Positions 21,939 through 32,553 of a stretch of 64,000 nucleotides of DNA are shown piece by piece. The position numbers were made by a program, and so were the translations under genes. Location: NCBI GenBank assembly GCA_037447605.1, contig CM074806.1:2647400-2711399 (forward strand). The letters run 5' to 3'. This DNA comes from Zygnema circumcarinatum. Its lineage: Eukaryota; Streptophyta; Zygnematophyceae; Zygnematales; Zygnemataceae. Below the pieces are notes generated by a model, which was given only the letters and a program-made list of their open reading frames with translations, ran no database searches and was not told where the DNA came from. Position 1 is the stretch's first letter. Every line of letters starts with the position of its first letter.

Positions 21939-24900
21939 ATGGCGTTCTGGGGTGAGCGGGAGGGTGGCTGGGCGGGAGAAGGAGGCAGCGAGGGCAGGGC
22001 AGGAGGGTGGAGCTCTGTGCTTGGAGCTGGAGTGCGCGGTTGGCAGCGTGGGGACGCCTCTGACTCGTGGTCGTTCCGTGCTGTGCTGTGCTGTGTGCAG
22101 GCGTGGAGGTGAAGCCGGGGAAGGCGTATCGCCACTCGCCCGACGACGGCAATGGCAGCCAGCTGCACCTCTCGCAGGTCACCTCTCTCGCGCTTTCTCT
22201 CATCGCATTCATTCTCTCTCTCTAACATAGTGCCTGGAAATTTAATTAGAGTAGGAAAAATGGCCACAGGTATGCTGAAGCGGAGAAATGAAATGTAAAG
22301 CTCGTTCATTTTCTTCACATATATTTTCTTAATCATTTTGTAGCTTGAAAGGCTTTTTCCAAAACTATTTTGATGCTGTCTTGGTTATCTTTCATTACTA
22401 TCTGCAGGCAACACTGGGGTTGACTGCGAAATCCAAGGAGAGGGTTGTGCTGAGCGGTAAAGTGGCGGATCAGAAGAGCGTTCTGCTCTGTTCCCTATCT
22501 ATGGGAGTGTTGGAATCGTGTCCTCTCGACCTAATTTTCGATGAAGAAGTTATTTTTTCAGTAAAAGGCTCGTCGAGCATCCATTTGAGTGGATATTATA
22601 TGCCCCTGTCGTCGGGGCACAGCCACGATGATGACGAGGATGAGGAGGAAGATTATGAGTAAGTATCCAATCACGCAATTGCTTACTGCCAAACATTATG
22701 GGTTTGGTCAGCTACCGTTTCAAGAGATGTCAAAAGCCAGCATGAACCATTGCTTTGCAGTATGAAGACGAACATGGTTTTTTTTTTCAAGAAAAAAGTT
22801 GCCGTTGAATTCCTGTTTGATTGCTTCGGGACTCCCGCACGACTCATGTTAAATTTGGAGAATCAAGTGGAGATCAGAGGGTTTTTAAATACTCAAGTGA
22901 CTCTTCGACTTTAGACGCTTTTATTTTCCGCTCTCGTAAGAAACCCTCCTACTATCAAAATTCTTTCGCATTTCTGAAGTATGTGGCGAAGTTGGGCTTG
23001 AGGGTGTTCAGTGATGGCTATGTGGATGGCGAGGCTGATGAATTTGACTCCGATGACGTCATGGACGATTTTGACTTGGGTTACGATGAAGACGACGAGG
23101 ACAGCGAAGATGACGATGAAGAGGATGACGAGGATGACGTGCATTACACAATTCTTCAGTCTGGGACCAGTGGAGGTGAGTGAGAGGCGCTTCGTGGCTG
23201 GGTAACTTTGGTGTTTATCATTTTTATTGTTTCACCTTTTCCTTCCGTTTGCGAGGTTGTCAGATGTGATAGTTTTGTCATTTACCTTCACGTAGAGGTT
23301 TTTAAGAAAGTATTCGCCAGGTGTATGCTTACTCATTTGTGCAGCTCTATACCATAGGGGAAGGTCGGAACTGGCTGCATGGGGTCGTTCTCAACCTTAA
23401 ATCTTTCATGAGGTTTATCACACGCAAGCCAACAACTTATTGTTGCAGGCTTCAAAAATCTATGTCACATTTTAGCATTTAGTTTCTAGCGCTCTCGCTG
23501 CATTGGACCTGTAGGTGGGAAGCGGGGGGTCATAAGGAGAAGGTGGGGCAGGGATGCGTCATACGAAAATAATTGTTTCAAGAAGGAGAACGTGCATGCA
23601 ACCGTGAAGAGAAACAGTGTATACTTGTAGTCCTAATGTGACCGTTGAAATATGGCTGCATGAACAGCTGATTAGGATTGAATAAGCAGATGGGTAGGCC
23701 AACCAGAGGTCATGCCAGTGAGGTCCACCTGAAGAACAGTGTCTTTGTCTTGGGGCAGTGAGGATTGAGGAGGTCACGGATGAGGAAGCAGCGAAGGAGA
23801 AATCTAAAGCTCCCCAAGCTCTGTTGGGACCGCCAAAGGTGGAGGAGTTGGATGAGGACAAGGAGGAAAAGGAGGCTCCACCTAAGAAAGCAGTTGAAGC
23901 GAAGGCTCTTCCCCAAGGAAAACCAGAAAAGAAAGGCAAGAAGGAGCGGGTGCAGAATGGGGATGTAGGAAAGGTAGTAGAGGCGAAGAAAGTGGATGAG
24001 CAGGCAAAGAAGACGGGGGAGGAGCTGGATGAGGATGAAGATGGGTTTGAAGTGAAGGGCAAGCGGCCTTCACCGGCTGGAGGTGCAGAAGGGAAGGCGA
24101 AAAAGAAGCAAGCAGTTGTATCTGCACAGTAAGTAAAAAGACTCGAAGTTTTTTTTAAGCCCCTAAGACGCAAATGCCCGTTGTAGTGACTTCATGAACA
24201 TGCATGCTTCTATATGTGTAAAATTCAATGGGCGTAGCTATTTCATGCGACTTAATTTTCAGTCAAAGGCTTAAAGGAGTCAGCAATCACGCTGTGCTGC
24301 AGGGATACTCCTACGGCAGCGGTTTCTCACACTGAACCCGTATTGAAAAGCGAGACACAGGGCGAGGAGAAGAAGGGGAGTATGGAGCCCGGACCTGAAA
24401 AAATGAAGAAAAAGAAGAAAGTGAAAGGTCAAGAGGCTGGAGGAGAGGAGACGAAAGTCGAGTCTGTAGCAGCAACAGCCAATGATGCAGAGCCACCTGT
24501 GGCTGTAGCGGAGACGACTGCAGCAGCAAAGCAGAAAGAAAAAGGGAAGGAGAAGCAGGAGACAGAGAAAGAGAAGGAAAAAGGAAAGGATACGGTGAAG
24601 GAGAAGAAGGAGAAGAAGGAGAAGGAGAAAACGAAGGGGTCAGAAAAGGCGGATGCAAAAGATCAAGCTTCAGCAACGGCAGGCGCAATGGCCAAAGCTT
24701 CAGCTCCAGTGGTCCGGAGATTTCCTAACGGTCTCGAAATTCATGAACTGGCCATGGGGAATCCGAGCGGCAAGCAGGCGAAGGAGGGAAAAAGGGTGAG
24801 TGGACTAGAGGAAAAACAAAATCCTATTTTTCTTTCCTTAAATAGAGCGGAGGATCTAGTGAGCAGTGTGCATGCCGAGCTCTGCCGTGAGGGCTTTCAA

Positions 24901-25869
24901 CAGTGGGATGAATGCACTTGACTAACCTAGTTGGTTATTGTGTCTTGCAGATATCGATGCATTATACTGGGAAACTGAAGAATGGGAAGGTCTTTGATTC
25001 CAGCATCGGAAAAAAACCCTTTTCTTTCCGCCTCGGTAATGATGTCTGCAGCGCCCTTATTAAATTGCAATTTTGTAGTGTTTCGTTCATTTTTGACATA
25101 CCCAAAGAAGTACATTCGGTGCACGTTTGGTTGTTGTGCAATCTAGTCATGATCTTCCTTAGCTTATGCAAAAGCTGTTCTCAAATAATGAGTGGTGTGA
25201 CAATGGACTTTGCAGGAGTGGGTGAAGTGATTAAGGGATGGGATGTCGGAGTAAATGGTAAGCTGTGGCCGCATATTCTTGTGAATCACTGTCCTGTCTA
25301 ATCCAACTCAATCTTCAGCACAGTTGTATTGGAAACAAAGACAACTGCAATTGAGTTTGTACCTGCTGGGCTTCCAGTTTGAAATAGGGTATTTGCCATG
25401 GCGTCAGAGAGACTGTAGAAGCTTCATAGAATGTAGGCCCATCGGCTTGAAAGTAGAAGTTTTCAGAGTATCCGTATCTCACTTGAGGAGAGCTGCTGAT
25501 GGACTGCAGGCATGCGGGTCGGTGATAAAAGACGCCTATTAATCCCTCCTCAAATGGCGTAAGTGCTTTCCTCCCATGATCCTTCAAACCATGACTTTGG
25601 AGGTGCCTCAGTAATTGCTGTCTTCAAGAGAAGCTGTCGATTCAGTAAGGTTGTGTACGCGTCTACTTGGCAAAGTGCCCATCTAAATTTGGCCCTTAAC
25701 TTGGAGGGGATGCTGAGGGAAGTGTTCTTGGTTCCTTTTGCCTTCTTGAGCATGGCTCTCAGTAGAATTAGTTTCTGTGGTGTGCAGGTATGGGCCAAAG
25801 GGTGTTCCGGGCACCATTCCAGGAAATGCTTGGCTGACATTCGACGTGGAGCTTATCGATGTGAAGTAG
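21939..25869 (+). CDS. FKBP53: FKBP53-like nuclear prolyl isomerase / histone chaperone, 10 exons
   Basis: Plant FKBP43/53 proteins bind histones through an N-terminal nucleoplasmin-like domain and acidic tracts and carry a C-terminal FKBP peptidyl-prolyl isomerase. Exons: 21939-21951, 22101-22177, 22408-22658, 23012-23175, 23759-24128, 24303-24795, 24951-25035, 25216-25257, 25510-25558, 25788-25869; 541 aa, every junction in phase. It opens MAFWGVEVKPGK, the signature start of this family. Acidic runs follow the nucleoplasmin core (HDDDEDEEEDYE) and another lies in exon 4. Exons 5-6 are Lys/Glu-rich, with nuclear-localisation-like KMKKKKKVKG. The FKBP domain shows KVFDSSIGKKPFSFRLG, GEVIKGWDVGVNGMRVGDKR and GNAWLTFDVELIDVK. 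The internal charged region is longer than in Arabidopsis FKBP53 (~477 aa). The exon 4 acceptor is the least certain. Confidence 0.94.
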
Positions 25870-26752
25870 GGTCTCAAACGAGAGGGATTGAATGCGGCTG
25901 CTTGATTGTAAGGGGGTCCAAGGCTCTCTTCTCTACAATTTTTGGTCACAAATTCATTCATTGTAGGCATGTGGTGAGAACTCGAAATGAGTTCTGGAGT
26001 TTTTTTGTCCAACGCTGTTCGTGAAAACTGGATATGTGGGAGTATCTATGGGAGGCTATGCAGATGGAATGGGCAGCTGGAGTCTTTCAGTTAGAATGAA
26101 AAATCTTCTTGTAGAATTTTGGCTAAAGGCGAAAAATGCAAAAGTTCACAATATTGCAGAGTGAAACCAATCCCTAGCAAATATTGACGTGCTTGCCACT
26201 TTCATATGGCTGGCGTATGCTTTCTGCCAAGTCGTCAGCCACTGCATATGGCATGGCATGCAGATACAGTGCGTGTCTATGTTACAAATCTGATTGGTTA
26301 CATCCGTAGTTGAAAAGCCGAAACGTTATCTTCAGCTTCAGCTTTAGGAACATCAGCATGACTGGGACTGGATTCAAACGGAGGAGAAAATGGAGAGTGG
26401 ACCGCCTCCAATAAAAAAACGTTCCACTTGGTGACTATGCCATGGACCAATGGAGGACTTATTGAAAATCGTTTTTGTCAAACAATGCGAAAAGACCTTC
26501 TCAGGGATTGAGCGCACGGCACAAGTGATCTCTCACTTTGGCAGCGCCTGAAGCTAACGATGACTTTCAACGTATATCTTGGTTCCATGAATAATTTCGT
26601 TGAGCATTGTTGGAGTAAGAAAAATGTCAGCAATAGATATTTTTCATACTTTAACGCATTGAAAGTCATTGCGCACTACCTGAGAGTAGCGCACCACTGG
26701 CTAGAACTTCGGGGAATTTTTATGACAGATGAGCAAGTTTCACATATTTTTA

Positions 26753-26814
26753 AAACATCTCTGTATTTGATACCTCCCTCCTGAAACATCTCTGTATTTG
26801 ATACCTCCCTCCTG
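26753..26814. repeat. Exact 31-bp tandem duplication
   Basis: Two identical copies, each beginning AAACATCTCTG and ending TCCCTCCTG, abut with no spacer. A CACCTTGT triplication follows within 40 bp. Confidence 0.95.
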
Positions 26815-27939
26815 AAGAGCCTTTTCTGGGCACCTTGTCACCTTGTCACCTTGTACCGTAATATCTTGCCTACAGAGATTACTCCATACTTTCCCCAATT
26901 CATGTACTGAATATGCCAACGCCTGACTTTCACAGATCTTAGGGAGCACACCTCGTGCAGCACGACATATAAAGCTCTTAAGAATCTGGCGCACACTCAT
27001 CTTAGCACATCAAGGGTCCATAACCTGAGAATGCTGTATGGTTTTTTTGTCAAACAGACAGGTCAACAGGGGGCAAATGATACATACACAGCAATACTAC
27101 CTGCAGTCCTGCACAAGCTTGAGAGGTGTGGTGTCAACTGCAGAGAGAAGAACGTCCACGATATCAAAACGTCATTCACTATGGCTATTTTTCCGAGTTT
27201 GCCCTTTCATTTCGGTCTTGGGTTCTTCCAAATAACATGGTTCTGAGGTACTAGTGACGAATGGGATTGGAGGTGAATAAATGCGATAGGCATGCAGGCA
27301 CCTGACATATGTTGCTAACCACAATCTTCTCTTGCTAGTACGAAATGATTGCCAATACCTCCTTCCAACACTACGACACAGATCTTTCAGGTACATTTTT
27401 TCAGTGCTCAACACCCTCAACAACCAAAAACCGCTCAGCTTCTTATGGGTCCAACACTAAGAGAAACTGGAACACAGCTCTGAAGTCCTTCCATTCAAGA
27501 GGCTTTACTTCGAAAATTAATCCTTACCTTTAAACGCATAGGAGTTTGACAATCAGAAAAAGCAAAGTAAGACTTGTATTTCAGGTTCTTTACAACTCAC
27601 TTCTGCTCACGACCTGGGCCTGCCAAGAGAGGCCACTTACATTATCATGCCACCTTGGATTCAATCGCTGGTATGAAAAAGTTCACCGACTTCGACGGGG
27701 TTTCATCCCCCCGTCCAGCACATCCCGCAATCCAAACCAGGTTCAAGAGAAAATCTGACACTTAGGAGTCCAATAGAGTTCGCATGCATTAAACAGCCAA
27801 TTATCTGAAGCCACCACAAAGTCAGCAATACAGGTGGTTCCTTTCCACCTTCCCACACCAAACCATAAAAACTCTCACGAGTCAGTGGCAATAGCCGGGA
27901 GAGACCATAGAGACCCCGAACCCTGGAAGCTCTTCCTTT

Positions 27940-27997
27940 GTTTGATCAACACTTAAGACGAAACTAATGTTTGATCAACACTTAACACGAAACTAAT
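27940..27997. repeat. 29-bp tandem duplication, one mismatch
   Basis: Two adjacent copies beginning GTTTGATCAAC and ending GAAACTAAT, differing at a single base. Confidence 0.95.
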
Positions 27998-28453
27998 TTC
28001 ATTTTTTTTAAAGAATGTCATAAACGGAACAACGGATAATGCTTTTGTCAAAAGGACACTGTACAACTCAGCTGGTTCAGCCATACATATTGGCTGACTT
28101 GAAGCAAGGCCGGAGGATATAGCAGGTTGTTGCTCGGATCAATGCACCGACTGACGATCATATAGAACACCGAATACTGGCCAAAAAATACTATTTATCG
28201 GTTTGTGTATCAGAAGAGGCTACATCCCTCCAATGCCTGCTTGGGCTGTCCTAATAATCTGGAATATGGCTGCAAAATCAAACAAGACAAAGATCGCAAG
28301 ACTTTAATCACCCAATTGCATTTTCACCACCGAGACTTGATCAGGCCATTGAAGCCTCATAGGTGTCTATCAGAATGGTAGGCAGGATTAAGGAAGACGA
28401 AAACCACACAAGAGCAGAATCCCAGCCAACCAATCCATGAGAACAAACGGACA

Positions 28454-28932
28454 TTACCAAACGACAGTCTGAATACAAGGAATCGCTGGCAAAAAACTGC
28501 ACATTCTCAACTGCATCTGCCTGCTCAACGAGTTGAACAAACCAAACAGAAAAAACTGAGCGAATCCAGTGGTTACCTGAGCCGATGACCACGAAGAGAA
28601 AAAATCCAAGAGCGATTGGACCAACAGGGTACTGCGACCCCTTCTTTATCCTCGTCTCCGGAACATTCCCTCTCTTCAGAACATTCTTCTCAAACTTCTT
28701 TATCTTGCGATCAGCTAGCCGTCTTGACGTTGTCTGCACAGCTCCATCAGCAACCACCTTCTCTCAATAAACATGCTACTGCAACCCTGCTGCCGCAATA
28801 ACAAGACACGTGACAATGCAAAACAACCGAATGCTAGAGTGTCAGCCTTCCAAGCACCCACCCCTCTTCCCTCCAAAAAATCCGCCCAAACTAAAGTTTG
28901 ACAACTGGCACCGCCATCAAAAACCCTACCAT
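28454..28932 (-). CDS. SERP1: RAMP4/SERP1-like stress-associated ER membrane protein, 3 exons
   Basis: RAMP4/SERP proteins are tiny tail-anchored subunits associated with the Sec61 translocon that stabilise membrane proteins under ER stress. Exons: 28930-28932 (the ATG only), 28577-28733, 28454-28485; 63 aa, phases 0 and 1. Exon 2 carries the whole family core: TTSRRLADRKIKKFEKNVLK, then KRGNVPET, then PVGPIALGFFLFVVIGS, the start of the single C-terminal membrane anchor, which exon 3 completes (AIPCIQTVVW). The ATG-only exon is followed by a GTAGGG donor; without it the next upstream start would be GTG. The C-terminus is a little shorter than the ~68 aa usual in plants. Confidence 0.87.
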
Positions 28933-29846
28933 AGTGCTGACTTCCGCTTGCACAGTCGCTGCAAACCACAAGCTCCAGGAGGCACCTTGCTGCCGCTACT
29001 GCTACCCTCCGCCCTGCCCTCCACCCTGCTTTCCGCCCTGCAAGCTAGCAAGCAAGCAAACGCGCCCCTTCCTTTCAAGCCGAGGGACGAGCTACCCTTC
29101 CGCCTGCCAAGCTCCGAAGGCTCCTCCGCCAACTGCCTCGTCTCTCCGGGCCGGCCCGAGGGCAGGGCAAGGCCTGTCCGTACACCTTGGAGCCCCTACT
29201 TTTTTTTTGTCGCGACGTCGGAAACAATCGAGTTGGCCGGGGCAGGTTTTGCAATTGGATTAAAAATAGGGTCAAGATTTCAAATATTTTTTTGGGAAAA
29301 CTTTGATAATTATTTAAGAATACGTATGTTACAAAGTGGAAAATTGTGCGACGATACATCCGTCAGCATTGAACTTTTCGGTACTTCAAGTACTGTTTCT
29401 GGTTTACGTCTATTGCGAATTTCCATTGGCCTTTCAAATTTGAAAAAGGAAAATGGCAAGTGATCTTTTTCCGGTCTGATCAAACTTTTGACATCAATTT
29501 TTTTGCGGCGGATTCCGGCGGTCCCATTGATTTGCCAACTCAGACACGTGCAGTCTCCGTCGCTGATTGGCGGGGAGTTTTTTTTCCTCTCTCTATATGA
29601 CCCTTCGCCAGGAAAAAGTTGGTCAACGCCGGCAGTCAGCGACCGGCCATCCCGTCGAAATATTCGATTCAGCTTCTGGAATTGTTTTGCATGTCTCTAG
29701 TCTTGACCTGGGCCGATCTCAATCTCCAGTGGAATCTCGGAATCTCAGCCGTCGATTTTCCCGGCCCAACCAACTAGCCGCCGATTCGCTCGAATCGATG
29801 GATTCAACCATCCTCCGGTTACCGCAATCTCTTGGCAGAGCTAAAC

Positions 29847-29900
29847 ATTGCCAATGGTTCCAACTATTGGTTGCAACGGTTGGTGACCATTGGTGGCAAT
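29847..29900. repeat. Imperfect inverted repeat rich in CCAATGG/CCATTGG
   Basis: ATTGCCAATGGTTCCAAC at the left and GTTGGTGACCATTGGTGGCAAT at the right are near reverse complements around a TATTGGTTGCAAC loop. Another CCAATGG follows at about 29918. Confidence 0.6.
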
Positions 29901-30790
29901 GCTTGGCAGCCATCTGTTACCAATGGTTTGCGAACTGGTGGCTAGCAAACAATAGTTTTTCAGATGGTTCGACCTTTCAAGTGTTGAACTTTACCGCACT
30001 TAAAGCATGAACTTGGCGAAATCTTGCTCTAAAACATAGAAATGTTCCCTCAAGGAACCGGACTCATCACTTCACTTATTCTGCAAGGTTTTTGTTGTCA
30101 TGGCGCGCCTTAAACAATCGCAGGAGAAGACCTTTCAGTAAATGTCGGAAATTCCTTCTGTGTGGGTGAACGATAAATTCCTTTGCTCACTTTGCATAAA
30201 GACAAGCCCTGGCTGTGGATCACAAAGGTACAAGCGAAACATCTTAACATGTTCTATCCCTTTAGTTAACGAATGTACCTTAGACAGAGCAATATGTAGA
30301 GGACATCTGATAGATTCAAGACTGCACCTGGCTTCTATGAGGTAAAGAAACCCTACGATTGTTTACCACAAACCACAAAAAAGTGATGGAGAAAGCAACT
30401 TGTGAAGTGTAGTTTCACCTCACCTCGACGCTCTCCAAACTGCAAACTAGACGTCTTAACAAGCCACCATACATGAAGCATGCAGAATGGGCAGGCAAAA
30501 TTTTCAAAAGGGGGGTGCGAAAGCCAAAATAGGGGGGTGCAGTAGAATTCTCCAAACTTGAATTGCTCTCGCACTGACCGTACATTTCATCCATACGACC
30601 GTACATTCATACGATTCCAGCCATTCTAAAAGTGTTTTATGAAACGGCCTGACTTTTAGAAGTTTTTGATTGGAATTCTAATACACGACCCTGCGTTCAA
30701 TGAAATTTTCCCTGCGTTCGAATGAATGATGTTCGCTCCTTTCGGTTCGAATGAATGTCAACACCTAATCTACTTCGCTAGCGCGAGGAC

Positions 30791-30800
30791 GCCACGTGGC
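30791..30800. promoter_or_regulatory. Palindromic G-box GCCACGTGGC
   Basis: Perfect palindrome with CACGTG core, ten bases before a CGTATCGTGTCGTATCG array. It lies 1.9 kb upstream of the SERP1 ATG and 1.8 kb upstream of the RIF1 start; which gene it serves is unknown. Confidence 0.5.
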
Positions 30801-31120
30801 GCAAGCGCGAATATCGTATCGTGTCGTATCGTATCCTGTTCCCTCGCTGCCAAAGCCGCCGTCCTCCGTCCGTCCGCAGTTCGCCGCTGCGAGAGGGGGT
30901 TCTCGTGGTTTCGAGGACTTGGGCCGCGGGGACGCGACGTGGCGCCCGGCGGAGCCTGAACTCTGTCCATGGCCACATCGTGTCCGCCCATTGCGCGTGC
31001 GAGTGAGGGCAATTGACGGCTCTGGTTCCACTACGGTTTGGACCAAAAAAACCGCGCCCCGTTGTTTTAGCCGGGACGTGGACGGCTCACACGGAACTCG
31101 CATGTGGAGGCCCACACTCT

Positions 31121-32208
31121 GTACCATTCACACTTTCCGTACCTTTGTTTGTACTGTTGGTACCATTCACACTTTCCGTTCTTTTGCTCGTACGTTTGGT
31201 ACCATTCACACTTTCCGTACATTTGTTCGTACCGTTCGTACCATTCACACTTTCCGTACCTTTGTTTGTACTGTTGATACCATTCACCAGGCCTCTTCAA
31301 ATAGGGGAGATCCCCTAAATATCGTAAATAGCTTATTTATGTAAGATTTTGAGATTAGTTTACGTGATTTCAACTTAAATACCACACAAGCCCCAAAAAA
31401 GCATTTTTTTGGTTAAAAACAAAAAGGAAATGAATTGCATTTGCAACCACGATAGCAATGATATATATGAACTTTACTTGTTGGTATAACAACACGGCTT
31501 TAGAAACTGGTGCAACCTCTTCGACTCTTATAGATTGGTAAATTTTACCAATCAATTAGAACAACTGTGCATTTGGCAATCACAACATATAGTTGCTTAT
31601 TCAAAAACCCAATTGCACTGAAACTTTGTAGATCCAATCCTAAGCTCTCTATTTCCTTTTCCATCCATCATTAATTACTCCAAGTATCACTTTAGAATCC
31701 ATCATAGTCTTGAAATTTCCTCACAAAAACTCTATTCCAAATCATAACCTCTGAAATTCTAGGTGTAGTCACAAAAGAAAAACTGAAATAGGAACTAAAA
31801 TTAGAAATGAAATGAAAAATGGTCTCACTCCCTTAGGAGTTTTAGGCTGATCAAGAAAGCTATAGAAGTGATGCAAACTACTCAAAGAGACCCTCGAAGA
31901 GCGGTCAAACTATCAAACTGTTTGCAGTGAAGAATGCCTTCCAATGAAAAGTCTGTCAACCTCTTTCGAAACTCGTCTTTCTCCCATCCAATTACTGAAA
32001 AATCAGACTCGACGGTAGCAGTGTTGGGAAATGATGAAGCAAGGTCTCCACAAAATTCTCGTCCGTACGTGCACGGTTTCGTCCGTACAGTCCATATTTA
32101 CGTGTTTTTACAAAACCAAGTTAGGGGACAGTCCCCTATCTTAAGCCGAAGTCCCCTATTTGAAGAGGCCTGCCATTCACACTTTCCGTTCTTTTGCTTG
32201 TAAGTTCT
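31121..32208. repeat. 39-bp minisatellite with GTAC cores, interrupted by a hAT element
   Basis: Four complete 39-bp units start at 31121, 31160, 31199 and 31238, each opening GTACCATTCACACTTTCCGT. A fifth begins at 31277, is split at 31287 by the hAT insertion, and resumes at 32173 to about 32208. Each unit has several GTAC cores. Because 39 = 13 codons, the minus strand stays open and would encode a 13-residue Cys-Glu-Trp-Tyr repeat. Confidence 0.93.
31288..32172. mobile_element. Non-autonomous hAT-type transposon, 885 bp, with perfect 8-bp target-site duplication
   Basis: The terminal inverted repeats are 21 bp and perfect: 31288-31308 begins CAGGCCTCTTC and 32152-32172 is its exact reverse complement. 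CCATTCAC flanks both sides (31280-31287 and 32173-32180), and removing the element plus one copy restores the 39-bp minisatellite unit. Eight-bp duplications and termini beginning CAGG are typical of hAT. No transposase frame exists inside. Subterminal palindromic words (AGGGGAGATCCCCT at the left, AGGGGACAGTCCCCT at the right) may be transposase sites. It carries two GTAC cores (32065-32095). Confidence 0.9.
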
Positions 32209-32553
32209 CGCACGTTTCTTCGTACTGTAATTGTTCTGATTTTTACTGTATGTGGTCACGTCACGGGCAGGAAATTGGGCATGCTTGTGCCGGGACTGTG
32301 CCTCCAACCCTAACAGAGGGGCCTTCCTCCTGCGCGGGAAAGCTGAGAAATGGCAAGGAGCAGAGATATGAAGTGTGGGCATGCATGCGCTATGATGCAA
32401 AGAATAAGTCAGCTATGAAACTGTAAATAGAGGAACTGAGGGATTTAAAAAGAGGTGAAGGAAGGTGTTGGACGAGTTACTGGCGGATACCTATTGCAGT
32501 CTGCTGCAGAGGAAGCATGTGAGAGCAATAAGTAAGAGCAGCAATTGGGAGCC
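32209..32553. other. Putative RIF1 5' leader/promoter
   Basis: 345 bp between the minisatellite remnant and the RIF1 start; no other gene seen. Confidence 0.4.

Larger units (their letters stand above)
25870..28453. other. Long intergenic stretch with tandem duplications; no confident gene
   Basis: 2.6 kb between FKBP53 and SERP1, both of which end here (convergent). Two exact or near-exact short tandem duplications occur (26753-26814, 27940-27997). Minus-strand frames such as one starting MSVRQILKSFICRAARG (27000, followed by a GTGTGC donor-like site) and an 83-residue frame ending at 27172 look weakly coding, but I could not chain exons or recognise a family. Confidence 0.4.
28933..31120. 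other. Intergenic upstream of SERP1: promoter-like elements, hairpin, no confident gene
   Basis: Includes the SERP1 upstream region (CT-rich and GC-rich, 28980-29180), a CCAAT/TATATG pair near 29566-29600, an imperfect hairpin (29847-29900), GTAC cores at 30580-30612, a palindromic G-box (30791-30800) and a CGTATCGTGTCGTATCGTATC array (about 30811-30832). A 217-residue open frame at 28810-29463 has no recognisable domain and runs antisense to the SERP1 5' end. Confidence 0.5.

Noticed and set aside
28810-29463. 217-residue plus-strand open frame
   Set aside because: No recognisable domain, overlaps antisense to the SERP1 start, and contains compositionally odd segments; no exon structure or neighbours support it.
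31060-31310. 39-bp repeats as a CRISPR array
   Set aside because: Units are contiguous with no unique spacers, and the genome is nuclear eukaryotic with spliced genes.
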